Origin: a bacterium
GTDB lineage: Bacteria > Desulfobacterota > GWC2-55-46 > DRQE01
DNA: 6,960 nucleotides
Assembly: GCA_027017505.1 (NCBI GenBank)
Contig: JALUQR010000001.1
Span: 1 to 6,960 of the forward strand
Reading direction: 5' to 3'
Made by a program: the position numbers and the translations under genes. Below the pieces are notes generated by a model that did not search any database, had not been told where the DNA came from, and was given only the letters and a program-made list of their open reading frames with translations. The stretch's first letter is position 1, and the number at the start of each line of letters is the position of its first letter. This document shows, piece after piece, positions 1 through 6,761 of this stretch.

Positions 1-1090
1 GGTTTATCCTGCCAAGCCTTTTAAGCCCCTCTTTGCCAAGAAGCGTAAGATAGATTGCACAGGCAAGGGCTGAAAGGCTCTCGTTGGTGCATATGTTGGA
101 GGTTGCGCGTTCGCGTTTTATGTGCTGTTCACGGGTTGAAAGGGTGAGTGTGAAGGCACGCCTGTGGTCTTTATCAGTGGTCTGGCCAACGATTCTTCCT
201 GGTATCTGGCGCAGGAACTCCTCCCTTGTCGCAAGAAAGCCCAGGTATGGCCCGCCAAAACCCAGGGGATTGCCGAAGGACTGGGCCTCTCCACAGACAA
301 TGTCTGCACCAAACCTGCCAGGTGGACGCAGTATGGAAAGCGAGAGGGGCTCTGTGATGCATACAACAAACAGTGTGTTCTTTGAACGGGTGATCTCAGC
401 TATTGCATCGAGCTCTTCTATACAGCCGAAAAAGTTCGGGCTCTGAACCACAACGCAGGCAGTACTTTCATCCACAGCCCTTTCTATGGCTTCTGGTATG
501 GTTATACCACGCTCTGTGCAGAAGGGAACCTCCACCAAAGGGCTGTTCTGTGCGGAAAGATATGTCCTTAAGGTCTGCCTGTATTCGGGATGCACCGAAG
601 AGCACACCACAGCCCTGTGCTTATCTGTAATCCTCTGGGCCATGAGCACCGCCTCTGCAAGGGCACTTGCCCCGTCGTAAAGGGATGCATTGCTCACATC
701 CATGGCGGTAAGCTGGCATATAAGTGTCTGGTATTCAAATATGGCCTGCAGGGTGCCCTGGCTGACCTCTGCCTGATAGGGTGTGTAGGCAGTGTAAAAC
801 TCTGCCCTCAGGAGAAGATGCGTCAGGGCAGAAGGTATGTAGTGGTTGTATGCCCCTGCACCGAGAAAAGAGCTACACCTTGCAGTGGAAGTGTTCTCCT
901 CACTTATGGATGTAAGCAGTTCCTTCAGCTCCTTTTCTGTGAGTCCTTCTGGAAGGGAAAGCTCTCTTGAGAGTCTTACCTCCTCGGGGATGGGACTTAG
1001 GAGTTCTTCCACACTGTTCACACCAATTGCCGAACACATCCTGCGGATGTCTTCATCGGTGTGGGGTATGTAGGGATAGTTGCGCCTCAA
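1..1090 (-). CDS. gcvPA: Glycine dehydrogenase (decarboxylating) subunit 1, partial (C-terminus off the window)
   Basis: This is the N-terminal half of the split P-protein. With GcvPB it forms the cytoplasmic PLP enzyme that decarboxylates glycine and passes the aminomethyl group to lipoyl-GcvH. The frame is open from a TTG at 1090 to the window edge, giving 363 residues; the family usually has about 440-450, so some 80 are missing. Recognisable family blocks are FLGAGAYNHYIPS (75-87), TAYTPYQAEVSQGTLQAIFEY (100-120), SNASLYDGASALAEA (133-147), GEAQSFGNPLGFGGP (267-281) and REQHIKRERATSNICTN (320-336). The PLP lysine lies in the partner subunit, so its absence is expected. TTG is chosen because it directly follows the gcvH TAA in the same frame; the next Met (residue 18) would remove the conserved PHTDEDIRRM start. 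The upstream AGAAGAGAAG is only a weak ribosome site, so translation is probably coupled to gcvH. Confidence 0.95.
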   Translation of the reverse strand, partial: MRRNYPYIPHTDEDIRRMCSAIGVNSVEELLSPIPEEVRLSRELSLPEGLTEKELKELLTSISEENTSTARCSSFLGAGAYNHYIPSALTHLLLRAEFYTAYTPYQAEVSQGTLQAIFEYQTLICQLTAMDVSNASLYDGASALAEAVLMAQRITDKHRAVVCSSVHPEYRQTLRTYLSAQNSPLVEVPFCTERGITIPEAIERAVDESTACVVVQSPNFFGCIEELDAIAEITRSKNTLFVVCITEPLSLSILRPPGRFGADIVCGEAQSFGNPLGFGGPYLGFLATREEFLRQIPGRIVGQTTDKDHRRAFTLTLSTREQHIKRERATSNICTNESLSALACAIYLTLLGKEGLKRLGRIN

Positions 1091-1480
1091 TTACTTCTCT
1101 TCTTCAATGTATTTCTGGTATTCTTCTGCTGTAAGAAGGTCATCCAGTTCCTCAGGGTTTGAGAGCTCCACCTTTATCATCCAGGCATCTCCATAGGGGT
1201 CTTCGTTTATAACCTCGGGGCTGTCTATTATTGCATCGTTTACCTCCACGACGGTGCCTGTAACGGGTGAATAGAGGTCTGAAACAGCCTTCACGCTTTC
1301 CACCACTCCAAATGGCTCGTTCTTGGTAACGGTGCCTCCCTCCTGGGGTAGCTCCACATAGACCACATCGCCAAGAGAATCCTGTGCATAGTCTGTGATG
1401 CCAACCACAACGGTGTTGTCGTCCTCCTCGCGCACCCATTCGTGCTCTTTGGTGTACTTAAGGTCTCGCGGAAACTCCAT
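1091..1480 (-). CDS. gcvH: Glycine cleavage system H protein (lipoyl carrier)
   Basis: GcvH carries the aminomethyl intermediate on a lipoyl arm between the P, T and L proteins in the cytoplasm. The 129-residue product is the usual family length. It begins with the typical KYTKEHEWV (residues 8-16) and has GITDYAQDSLGDVVYVELP (27-45) and the lipoylation motif ESVKAVSDLYSPVTG (61-75), with Lys64 as the lipoyl-lysine. NEDPYGDAWMIKV (92-104) and a C-terminal helix with LLTAEEYQKYI follow. The ATG has a good Shine-Dalgarno region, AAGGAGAGGTGG, spanning 1484-1495, with AAGGAG 9 nt from the start. It lies 75 nt downstream of gcvT, and its stop abuts gcvPA. The 75-nt gap holds a perfect TATAAT (1512-1517), so additional transcription starting here is possible. 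Identity is secure. Confidence 0.98.
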   Translation of the reverse strand: MEFPRDLKYTKEHEWVREEDDNTVVVGITDYAQDSLGDVVYVELPQEGGTVTKNEPFGVVESVKAVSDLYSPVTGTVVEVNDAIIDSPEVINEDPYGDAWMIKVELSNPEELDDLLTAEEYQKYIEEEK

Positions 1481-1511
1481 AAACCACCTCTCCTTTCTTT
1501 TGGTTTTGTAT

Positions 1512-1544
1512 ATTATATCTTCACCAAATTTACAGACATGTCAA
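1512..1544 (-). promoter_or_regulatory. Possible internal promoter ahead of gcvH
   Basis: On the minus strand a perfect TTGACA (1544-1539) and a perfect TATAAT (1517-1512) lie in the gcvT-gcvH gap, but 21 nt apart, well over the 16-18 nt preferred by the housekeeping sigma factor. The TTGACA overlaps an 8-bp palindrome, GACATGTC (1535-1542), which could be a protein-binding site. Separate expression of gcvH would make sense where extra H protein is needed, but this is inference. The long spacer keeps confidence low. Confidence 0.3.
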
Positions 1545-1555
1545 GTGGTCTTGCG

Positions 1556-2644
1556 TTAAGAAGGCTTATAAAAGGGTAATTTTTTTATAAACGCCCTGTA
1601 AGGCCTGCGACGAATCTCTATCTCCACAGGGCTGTCAACCACCGCAGAAGCCCTGTCCATGTAACCCATGCCTATTGCACAGTGGAGCACCGCAGACCAT
1701 GTGCCACTGGTAACATGGCCGATAAGACGATGGTCTTTTCTTACAGGATAGCACTTCCTCGGTATGGCCTTCCCCTCCATCTTAAAGCCAAGAAGCACCT
1801 GCCTGGGGCCCTCTTTGAGCTTTTTTTCTATGGATTCTTTGCCGATGAATTCCTTGTTCATGTACACAAATCTTGTAAGCCCTGCCTCAACAGGGCTTGT
1901 GCTTTCTGTAAGCTCGTTTCCGTAGAGAGGATAGCCTGCCTCGATTCTCAACACATCCCTTGCCCCGAGCCCGCAGGGCTTAAGGCCATACTTTCTTCCC
2001 TCTTCCATGAGGGCAGTCCACACCGTGTCTGCATCAGAGGGGCTCACATAGAGCTCAAAGCCGTCTTCCCCTGTGTAGCCCGTTCTCGAAAGTATCGTTT
2101 TTATGCCCGCAACACGGGCTGTGGCAAAGTGAAACCTCTTTATTGTAGATGGCTCTGGCACACCCAGTGATGAGAGCACATCCAGTGCGTTTCTACCCTG
2201 AAGGGCCATGAGTGCATACTCATCGCTCACATCCTTTACAGAGACCGAATGACCCGCCCTTTCTGAAAGCCAGGTAAAGACCTTCCTGCGGTTTACGGCA
2301 TTTACGCACAGAAGAAACCTCTCTTTAGAGAACCTGTAGAGTATCGCGTCGTCCACTATACCGCCGTGATGGTTGCAGATAAGTGTGTACTGGCAGGAGT
2401 GATCCCTGAGGCCTGCGAGATTGTTTGTTGTAACAAACTGGAGGAACTCAACAGCCCCTGAGCCCACCACCAGAATCTGGCCCATGTGGCTTACATCGAA
2501 AAGACCACAGCCTGTACGCACCGCAAGAGACTCCTTCAGGATGCCCTCGTATTCCACAGGCATCTTGAAGCCTGCAAACTCAATGAACCGTGCTCCAAGG
2601 GCTTTGTGCGTTCTGAAAAGTGGTGTGCCCCTCTGTGCGGACAT
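1556..2644 (-). CDS. gcvT: Glycine cleavage system T protein (aminomethyltransferase)
   Basis: GcvT transfers the one-carbon unit from aminomethyl-lipoyl-GcvH to tetrahydrofolate, releasing ammonia and forming 5,10-methylene-THF. Starting at the ATG at 2644 the protein has 362 residues, typical of the family, and opens with MSAQRGTPLFRTHKALGARF as in other T proteins. Visible motifs are FAGFKMPVEYEG (23-34), FDVSHMGQ (49-56), NHHGGIVDDAILYRF (91-105) containing the conserved catalytic-site Asp pair, SRTGYTGEDGFELYV (186-200), LGARDVLRIEAGYPLYGNEL (226-245) and a C-terminal barrel with GHVTSGTWSAVL (309-320). The frame stays open upstream to an ATG at 2653 and a TTG at 2692, but the TTG is part of the likely -35 box. 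The ATG at 2653 (adding MQI) cannot be excluded. No clear Shine-Dalgarno precedes either ATG. First gene of the gcv operon in view. Confidence 0.97.
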   Translation of the reverse strand: MSAQRGTPLFRTHKALGARFIEFAGFKMPVEYEGILKESLAVRTGCGLFDVSHMGQILVVGSGAVEFLQFVTTNNLAGLRDHSCQYTLICNHHGGIVDDAILYRFSKERFLLCVNAVNRRKVFTWLSERAGHSVSVKDVSDEYALMALQGRNALDVLSSLGVPEPSTIKRFHFATARVAGIKTILSRTGYTGEDGFELYVSPSDADTVWTALMEEGRKYGLKPCGLGARDVLRIEAGYPLYGNELTESTSPVEAGLTRFVYMNKEFIGKESIEKKLKEGPRQVLLGFKMEGKAIPRKCYPVRKDHRLIGHVTSGTWSAVLHCAIGMGYMDRASAVVDSPVEIEIRRRPYRAFIKKLPFYKPS

Positions 2645-2664
2645 TATCTGCATCGTGGGTTTCA

Positions 2665-2692
2665 ATATTATCAAAACAAAAAATATTGTCAA
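2665..2692 (-). promoter_or_regulatory. Likely promoter of the gcvT operon
   Basis: On the minus strand there is a perfect TTGACA -35 box (2692-2687), a 16-nt AT-rich spacer and TAATAT (2670-2665), which matches four of six positions of the -10 consensus. Transcription would start near 2657-2660, only about 4-16 nt before the candidate gcvT ATGs, which agrees with the absence of a Shine-Dalgarno sequence. The box assignment is by eye; the start point is inferred. Confidence 0.5.
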
Positions 2693-2709
2693 AGAAAAAA
2701 ATAGCCCTG

Positions 2710-2739
2710 TTGACAGGCGTCAAAAAAAGGGGTTAGTAT
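2710..2739 (+). promoter_or_regulatory. Likely promoter of the M29 aminopeptidase gene, with overlapping inverted repeat
   Basis: TTGACA (2710-2715) is followed after 18 nt by TAGTAT (2734-2739), giving a predicted start near 2746 and a leader of about 27 nt before the ATG at 2773. The -35 box lies inside a perfect inverted repeat, TTGAC-AGGC-GTCAA (2710-2723), placed where a repressor or activator could bind. It is back to back with the gcvT promoter: the two -35 boxes are 17 nt apart. Confidence 0.45.
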
Positions 2740-2772
2740 GTAGTAAAACAAAACCTGCACGGGAGGCAGAGA

Positions 2773-3897
2773 ATGGACGAAGGAGTGCTGAAAAACATAC
2801 TCACCGTGAACCTCGGCGTAAGAGAGGACGAACGGGTGCTCATATTCACAGATATTATAGGGAAGGATGAAAACCCCACCAGGGAGGAGAAGGAACGCAG
2901 AAAGAACCTTCGCTTTATTGCGAGAAGGCTCAGGGATACAGCAGAAGGTATGGGACTTAAGGCCATATACGAGGAGTTTCCTGCGGTTGGCTCTCACGGT
3001 GCAGAACCACCCCCTGGGCTCTGGAGGGTTGCCTTTGGAGAAAGATGCACCGAAGAGCTCGAAAAAAAGGGGCTTATGAAAAGACTCCTTGACAAGAGTA
3101 TATCAGACGAGGAACTCAAAACAGCACAGTCAACTGTGAGTGAATACAGAGAGTATGCGGTGGATTGCGTGGTTGCCCTTTCAAACTACTCCACAACGCA
3201 CACGCGCTTTCGCAAGCTCCTTACAGAATGCGCTGGCACAAGATACGCCAGCATGCCCCTTTTTGAAGAGAGCATGCTCCATGGTGCAATGCAGGTTGAC
3301 TGGTACGAGATAAAACAGCTTGGCGAGACGCTTAAAGAAAGGCTTTCAGGGGCAGACCATGTGCACATAACCACCCCGCAGGGCACAGATATAAGATTCT
3401 CCATAAGGGGAAGACCCGTAAAGATAGACGATGGCATACTCACAGAACAGGGTGCCTACGGCAACCTTCCTGCAGGAGAGGTCTTCGTTGCACCTGTTGA
3501 GGGCACAGCCAGTGGCAGGCTTGTGCTCAGGTGGGCTCCCACAAGAAGGCTCGAAACAGAGGTGATTGTCACGGTAAAGGATGGCAGGGCGGTGGATGTG
3601 GAGGGCAATGAGCCCTTTGCAGAGGAACTAAGAAGGGTGCTTTCAACAGACCCGCTTACAGGCAACATAGCAGAGTTCGGCATAGGCACCAACCCCAGGG
3701 CAAGTAAACCCGATAACATACTCGAAAGCGAGAAGATACTGGGCACAATCCACATAGCCCTGGGAGATAACTCCACCTTTGGTGGCACCATCAAGGTGCC
3801 CTTCCACCAGGACTTTGTGTTTTTCGAGCCCACGGTGGAGCTTGAAGGCAGAGGCAGAAGGACCCTGCTACTTAAGGACGGCAGACTCCTGGTGTAA
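2773..3897 (+). CDS. M29-family metallo-aminopeptidase (AmpS/PepS/aminopeptidase T-like)
   Basis: A predicted cytoplasmic metal-dependent aminopeptidase removing N-terminal residues from peptides. The 374-residue product is somewhat shorter than the roughly 410 residues of characterised AmpS/AmpT. The metal-site blocks are present in family order: NLPAGEVFVAP (Glu236), NIAEFGIGTNP (Glu301), GTIHIALGDN (His327) and KVPFHQDFVFF (His345, Asp347). From memory of AmpS, a catalytic Tyr lies seven residues after the third ligand; here that position is Ser334 within GDNSTFGG, and the segment between the two His ligands is also shorter. This points to a divergent branch of the family, so substrate range is unknown. 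The start is supported by GGGAGG 6 nt upstream of the ATG. It is transcribed divergently from gcvT and convergently with the kinase gene. There is no signal peptide. Confidence 0.85.
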   Translation: MDEGVLKNILTVNLGVREDERVLIFTDIIGKDENPTREEKERRKNLRFIARRLRDTAEGMGLKAIYEEFPAVGSHGAEPPPGLWRVAFGERCTEELEKKGLMKRLLDKSISDEELKTAQSTVSEYREYAVDCVVALSNYSTTHTRFRKLLTECAGTRYASMPLFEESMLHGAMQVDWYEIKQLGETLKERLSGADHVHITTPQGTDIRFSIRGRPVKIDDGILTEQGAYGNLPAGEVFVAPVEGTASGRLVLRWAPTRRLETEVIVTVKDGRAVDVEGNEPFAEELRRVLSTDPLTGNIAEFGIGTNPRASKPDNILESEKILGTIHIALGDNSTFGGTIKVPFHQDFVFFEPTVELEGRGRRTLLLKDGRLLV

Positions 3898-3901
3898 GCT
3901 C

Positions 3902-3920
3902 CTGTAAGCCAGGGTTACAG
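3902..3920. terminator. Weak bidirectional hairpin between convergent genes
   Basis: CTGTAA (3902-3907) and TTACAG (3915-3920) can pair around a 7-nt loop in the 48-base gap between the converging aminopeptidase and kinase genes. The stem is short and no T-run follows on either strand, so it is a poor intrinsic terminator. No better candidate is visible in the gap. Confidence 0.2.
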
Positions 3921-3945
3921 AGGGATTTCAACAGGGGCTGAATGT

Positions 3946-5328
3946 TCAGGTAAGTGGCAGTACTATCCTGAAGGTTGAGCCCTCACCAGGGCTACTTTCC
4001 ACCTCTATCCTGCCCTGGTGTGCCTCCACGATGGTCTTTGCTATCGAAAGGCCAAGCCCTGTTCCTCCCGTACCCCTGACATCCTCCACACGGTAGAAAC
4101 GCTCAAAGATGTGCTCCAGCCTGTTCCGTGGTATGCCAATCCCTGTATCCCTTACGGTTATAATGGCACCATTGCCCCTTCTTTCCACCCCTATGTCCAC
4201 CCTTCCACCAGGCCGGTTGTACTTTATTGCATTCTCCACGATGTTCTTTAAGGCCTCTGCAAGTCTTTCCCTGTCTGCACGAACCTTAAGAGTTTTGCCT
4301 TCAAGATGCAGGGTTATGTTGCTGGCTGTTGCAGAGGGCTCAAGCAGTTTTATCACATCCTCTGTAAGTGTGTGGAGGTCCAGCTCTTCAAGCCTTAAGG
4401 CGGAGACCTTGCTTTCAAGCCTTGAGACCTCCAGCAGGCGGGCTATAAGCCCTGAGAGCCTTTCTGCAGAGTGTTTGATTTTGAGCAGGGCATCCTCGTA
4501 TTCAGTAGAGGTTCTCTTTCTTGAAAGGGTTACATCACACACACTCTTTATCACAGCGGTGGGTGTGCGCAGTTCGTGAGACGCATCCGAGAAGAAGCGT
4601 TTCTGCCGTTCGAAGGATTCCTCAAGGCGTGAGAGCATGGTGTTAAAGCTTTTTGCAAGCCCCTGAAGTTCAGAGCTCTGGGGTTCTTCAATCCTTTCGT
4701 TGAGGTTGCGCTCCGTTATGGTGCCAATCTTCTTTGAAAACCTTTCCAGCGGGCGCAAGGACCACATGGTTATAAAGAGCACACCAAGCCCTGAAACCAT
4801 AAACACCGCAGGAAAGACCACAAGCAGGGCGTTTCTGAAAAGCCTTAAGAGCTCGTATGCGTCCTCAAGGCTTTCTGCTGACTCAACTGTTACAACCATT
4901 CCATCAGGAAGCCTGAAGGACTGCACAAGAAGCCTCAGGGGCTCCCCGCGCGGACCCGTTGCCATTGTATATAGGGGCTCAAAGTGGATGCCCTCAATAA
5001 CAGGTAGCCTTGCATCTGGTATTGAAAGAGAGGGAGAACGGGCAATGATTCTTCCATCTGATAGAATTACCTGATAGTAATGGCCCGAAAGGGGCAGGGC
5101 ATAGTCACCAACCGCTGCCTCTGTAAGCTCAAGCTCAAAACCCTCCTCGGCCTCAAGCAGACCTGCTATAAGCTGTACCTCTGAATGAAGGTGGTTGTCT
5201 ATGGAGCCTATGACGATTTCCTCAAGCTCACTGTAGAGGAAGAAACCCAGCCCTGCAAGAACAATAAAGAATACCGAAAGAAAGAGCAAAAGGAGCCTGC
5301 CCTTTATGGAGGAAAAAACGGGGTTCAT
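3946..5328 (-). CDS. Membrane sensor histidine kinase (HisKA/HATPase, HAMP-containing)
   Basis: This is the sensor partner of the upstream response regulator. The 460-residue protein has a first membrane helix at about 11-32, a non-cytoplasmic sensor region of about 130 residues (33-165), a second helix at about 166-190, a HAMP linker (about 191-240), a HisKA domain with SDASHELRTP (His251 is the phosphorylation site), and a complete ATPase domain: N-box KNIVENAIKYN (361-371), G1 DTGIGIP (394-400), F-box HIFERFY (406-412) and G2 GTGGTGLGLS (419-428). All catalytic motifs are intact. The architecture resembles CusS/QseC-type kinases, but the sensor region has no signature I recognise, so the signal is unknown. 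It starts 15 nt after the regulator stop, with GGGGGAAGGA just before the ATG, and is the last gene of this operon. Confidence 0.95.
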   Translation of the reverse strand: MNPVFSSIKGRLLLLFLSVFFIVLAGLGFFLYSELEEIVIGSIDNHLHSEVQLIAGLLEAEEGFELELTEAAVGDYALPLSGHYYQVILSDGRIIARSPSLSIPDARLPVIEGIHFEPLYTMATGPRGEPLRLLVQSFRLPDGMVVTVESAESLEDAYELLRLFRNALLVVFPAVFMVSGLGVLFITMWSLRPLERFSKKIGTITERNLNERIEEPQSSELQGLAKSFNTMLSRLEESFERQKRFFSDASHELRTPTAVIKSVCDVTLSRKRTSTEYEDALLKIKHSAERLSGLIARLLEVSRLESKVSALRLEELDLHTLTEDVIKLLEPSATASNITLHLEGKTLKVRADRERLAEALKNIVENAIKYNRPGGRVDIGVERRGNGAIITVRDTGIGIPRNRLEHIFERFYRVEDVRGTGGTGLGLSIAKTIVEAHQGRIEVESSPGEGSTFRIVLPLT

Positions 5329-5343
5329 GGTTCCTTCCCCCTG

Positions 5344-6033
5344 TTACGATGGGCCTGTCTGGTCTGGCTCCTTCAGCATATAACCCGCACCCCTTACGGT
5401 GTGAAGAAGCCTGTTTCTAAAACCCCTGTCTATCTTTTTGCGAAGGTAGTTTATGTAGACATCAACGATGTTTGAATCCCTGTCAAAGGACTCATCGTAT
5501 ATGTGCTCTGTAATTTCCGTACGGCTTACAACGGTATTCTTTCTGTACGCAAGGTATTCGAGGATTGAGTATTCCCTTGCAGAAAGCTTTATGGGCCTGC
5601 CAGCGCGTTTTACCTCATGGCTTGCGGTGTTTATCTCCAGGTCATCAATGCGTATGACAGCCTCTTTCACCTCTGCGGTGCGCCTTAGAAGCGAGCGTAT
5701 GCGGGCAACAAGCTCTACAAACTCAAAGGGCTTTGTAAGATAGTCATCTGCACCGCTATCGAGCCCCTTTATCTTATCCGATAGTGCATCCCTTGCGGTA
5801 AGAAGCAGTACAGGGGTTTTGATTCCCTTCCTGCGAATGGTCTTGAGTATGGTAAGGCCATCTATGTGAGGAAGCATTATGTCCAGTATTATCAGATCTG
5901 CGGGATAGTTTTCTGCCATGTAAAGACCTTCCTCACCATCGTGGGCAACATCCACGCTGTAGCCCTCTTCCTCAAGCCCCTTTTTGATTGTGCTGGCAAG
6001 CTCCTTTTCGTCCTCTACAAGTATTATGCGCAT
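5344..6033 (-). CDS. OmpR/PhoB-family response regulator
   Basis: A DNA-binding response regulator expected to be phosphorylated by the adjacent kinase. From the ATG at 6033 it has 229 residues, normal for the family, and begins MRIILVEDE. The receiver domain (1-118) has the acidic pair Glu8/Asp9, phospho-acceptor Asp51 (LIILDIMLP), Thr79 (LLTARD) and Lys101 (DDYLTKPFEF). The winged-helix effector domain (about 125-221) has LSAREYSILEYL (150-161), recognition-helix segment NIVDVYINYLRKKI (188-201) and the wing motif TVRGAGYML (212-220). The frame is open to an ATG at 6081, but that start would add 16 non-family residues and overlap the cytochrome gene. The chosen ATG lies 7 nt after the cytochrome stop, and its best ribosome site (GGAG, 13 nt away) sits across that stop, suggesting translational coupling. 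The target promoter is not identifiable here. Confidence 0.95.
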   Translation of the reverse strand: MRIILVEDEKELASTIKKGLEEEGYSVDVAHDGEEGLYMAENYPADLIILDIMLPHIDGLTILKTIRRKGIKTPVLLLTARDALSDKIKGLDSGADDYLTKPFEFVELVARIRSLLRRTAEVKEAVIRIDDLEINTASHEVKRAGRPIKLSAREYSILEYLAYRKNTVVSRTEITEHIYDESFDRDSNIVDVYINYLRKKIDRGFRNRLLHTVRGAGYMLKEPDQTGPS

Positions 6034-6040
6034 GGCAAGA

Positions 6041-6730
6041 TTATAGCTCCAATTCGTCCTTCTTGAAATACTTTTTGCCATGTATCATGGAGCCCAGAAG
6101 CCCGCCCCTGTCGAAAAGGTGGTGGGCAATAAGCCCTGTCATGTGGGCAACGAAGAAGAATATAACGAACCACAGGCCGAGCTCGTGTATCTGCTTTATG
6201 GTCTCCTCGAGTTCTTCAAGGCTGTGTTCATCGAGACCTGCTGTAAAAAGGCTTGCAGGAAACATACCAAACTCAATGCCTGCAAGCAGTAGCCCCGTAA
6301 GGGCCTGCACCATAAGAACTGCAAAGATGGCTATGTAAAAGAGTGAGGCAAGGGGGTTGTGCCCCACATAAACAGGTGCCTTTGTGCGAAACCCTGAGAG
6401 AAACCACTCTATGTTCTCCACAATGGCCCTGCGTTTGTCTTCTGTAAAGGGGAAGATGTCTGCCCAGCGTGCATAGCGATTGCCCATAAAGCCCCATATT
6501 ATACGCAGTGTAAAGGTTATGACAAAGATTCTGCCCACCTGTGCGTGTATGGCTTTTAGCCAGTCCTCCATGGGTTCACCGAGGCCGAACTCTTCAACCC
6601 CTTCTGCACCGAGTATTATTATAACAAGGCTTGTTATCAGTATGGCATTAAGCCAGTGGAGAATTCTTGTCTGCCAGTCCCATACCTCTATTGCGACAAG
6701 CTCTTCTTTATTGTTGATATTCTTTTGCAT
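6041..6730 (-). CDS. Di-haem b-type cytochrome, Ni/Fe-hydrogenase cytochrome b / b561-like
   Basis: A membrane cytochrome b probably passing electrons between a periplasmic partner and the quinone pool. The 229-residue protein has four predicted helices, about 22-43, 62-83, 128-150 and 183-206. Candidate haem ligands follow the usual four-helix pattern: His25 (TRILHW) with His196 (FVAHMTG) on the cytoplasmic side, and His62 (IHAQVGR) with His182 (QIHELG) on the other face. Further histidines (124, 169, 203, 204) lie near the membrane surfaces. The outer loops are acidic (GAEGVEEFGLGEPMEDW at 41-57; LDEHSLEELEETI at 166-178), and the 84-127 loop contains several Arg/Lys residues. The ATG has a strong AAAGGAGGA 11 nt upstream, although that site may be masked by the upstream hairpin. 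No hydrogenase or dehydrogenase subunits are in view, so the partner is unknown. Confidence 0.88.
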   Translation of the reverse strand: MQKNINNKEELVAIEVWDWQTRILHWLNAILITSLVIIILGAEGVEEFGLGEPMEDWLKAIHAQVGRIFVITFTLRIIWGFMGNRYARWADIFPFTEDKRRAIVENIEWFLSGFRTKAPVYVGHNPLASLFYIAIFAVLMVQALTGLLLAGIEFGMFPASLFTAGLDEHSLEELEETIKQIHELGLWFVIFFFVAHMTGLIAHHLFDRGGLLGSMIHGKKYFKKDELEL

Positions 6731-6740
6731 CTTTAATCAT

Positions 6741-6750
6741 TCCTCCTTTC
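6741..6750 (-). promoter_or_regulatory. Shine-Dalgarno of the cytochrome gene
   Basis: GAAAGGAGGA is a near-ideal ribosome-binding sequence. GGAGG lies 11 nt before the ATG at 6730, slightly longer than optimal. Another ATG (6740) lies only 1 nt after it and out of frame, too close to be used. The GGAGGA core (6746-6741) is fully complementary to six bases of the hairpin loop upstream. Confidence 0.8.
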
Positions 6751-6761
6751 AGAGAAGCATT

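Noticed and set aside
84..1073. Several plus-strand open frames of 64-126 codons opposite the left end
   Set aside because: They lie antisense to the unmistakable gcvPA frame, have no family resemblance and mostly reflect its codon bias.
2653..2692. Extended gcvT start at the TTG at 2692
   Set aside because: The TTG is part of a TTGACA box, the extra residues are hydrophobic and unlike any T-protein N-terminus, and MSAQRGTPLF fits the family start.
2689..2997. 102-codon minus-strand frame over the divergent promoter and aminopeptidase 5' end
   Set aside because: It is antisense to a recognised gene, has no good ribosome site and no recognisable product.
3186..3833. Minus-strand frames of 85 and 125 codons inside the aminopeptidase gene
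   Set aside because: They are shadows of the M29 reading frame, with low-complexity Ser/Leu/Pro composition.
4109..5074. Plus-strand frames of 156 and 124 codons inside the kinase gene
   Set aside because: They are antisense to intact HisKA/HATPase coding sequence and show no domain-like features.
6034..6081. Upstream ATG (6081) for the response regulator
   Set aside because: It would overlap the cytochrome gene and add 16 residues before the standard receiver start MRIILVEDE.
6708..6740. Ten-codon minus-strand mini-ORF (ATG at 6740, TAA at 6710-6708) overlapping the cytochrome start as a possible leader peptide
   Set aside because: Its ATG is only 1 nt from the GGAGG, too close for efficient initiation; the cytochrome ATG 10 nt later is better placed.
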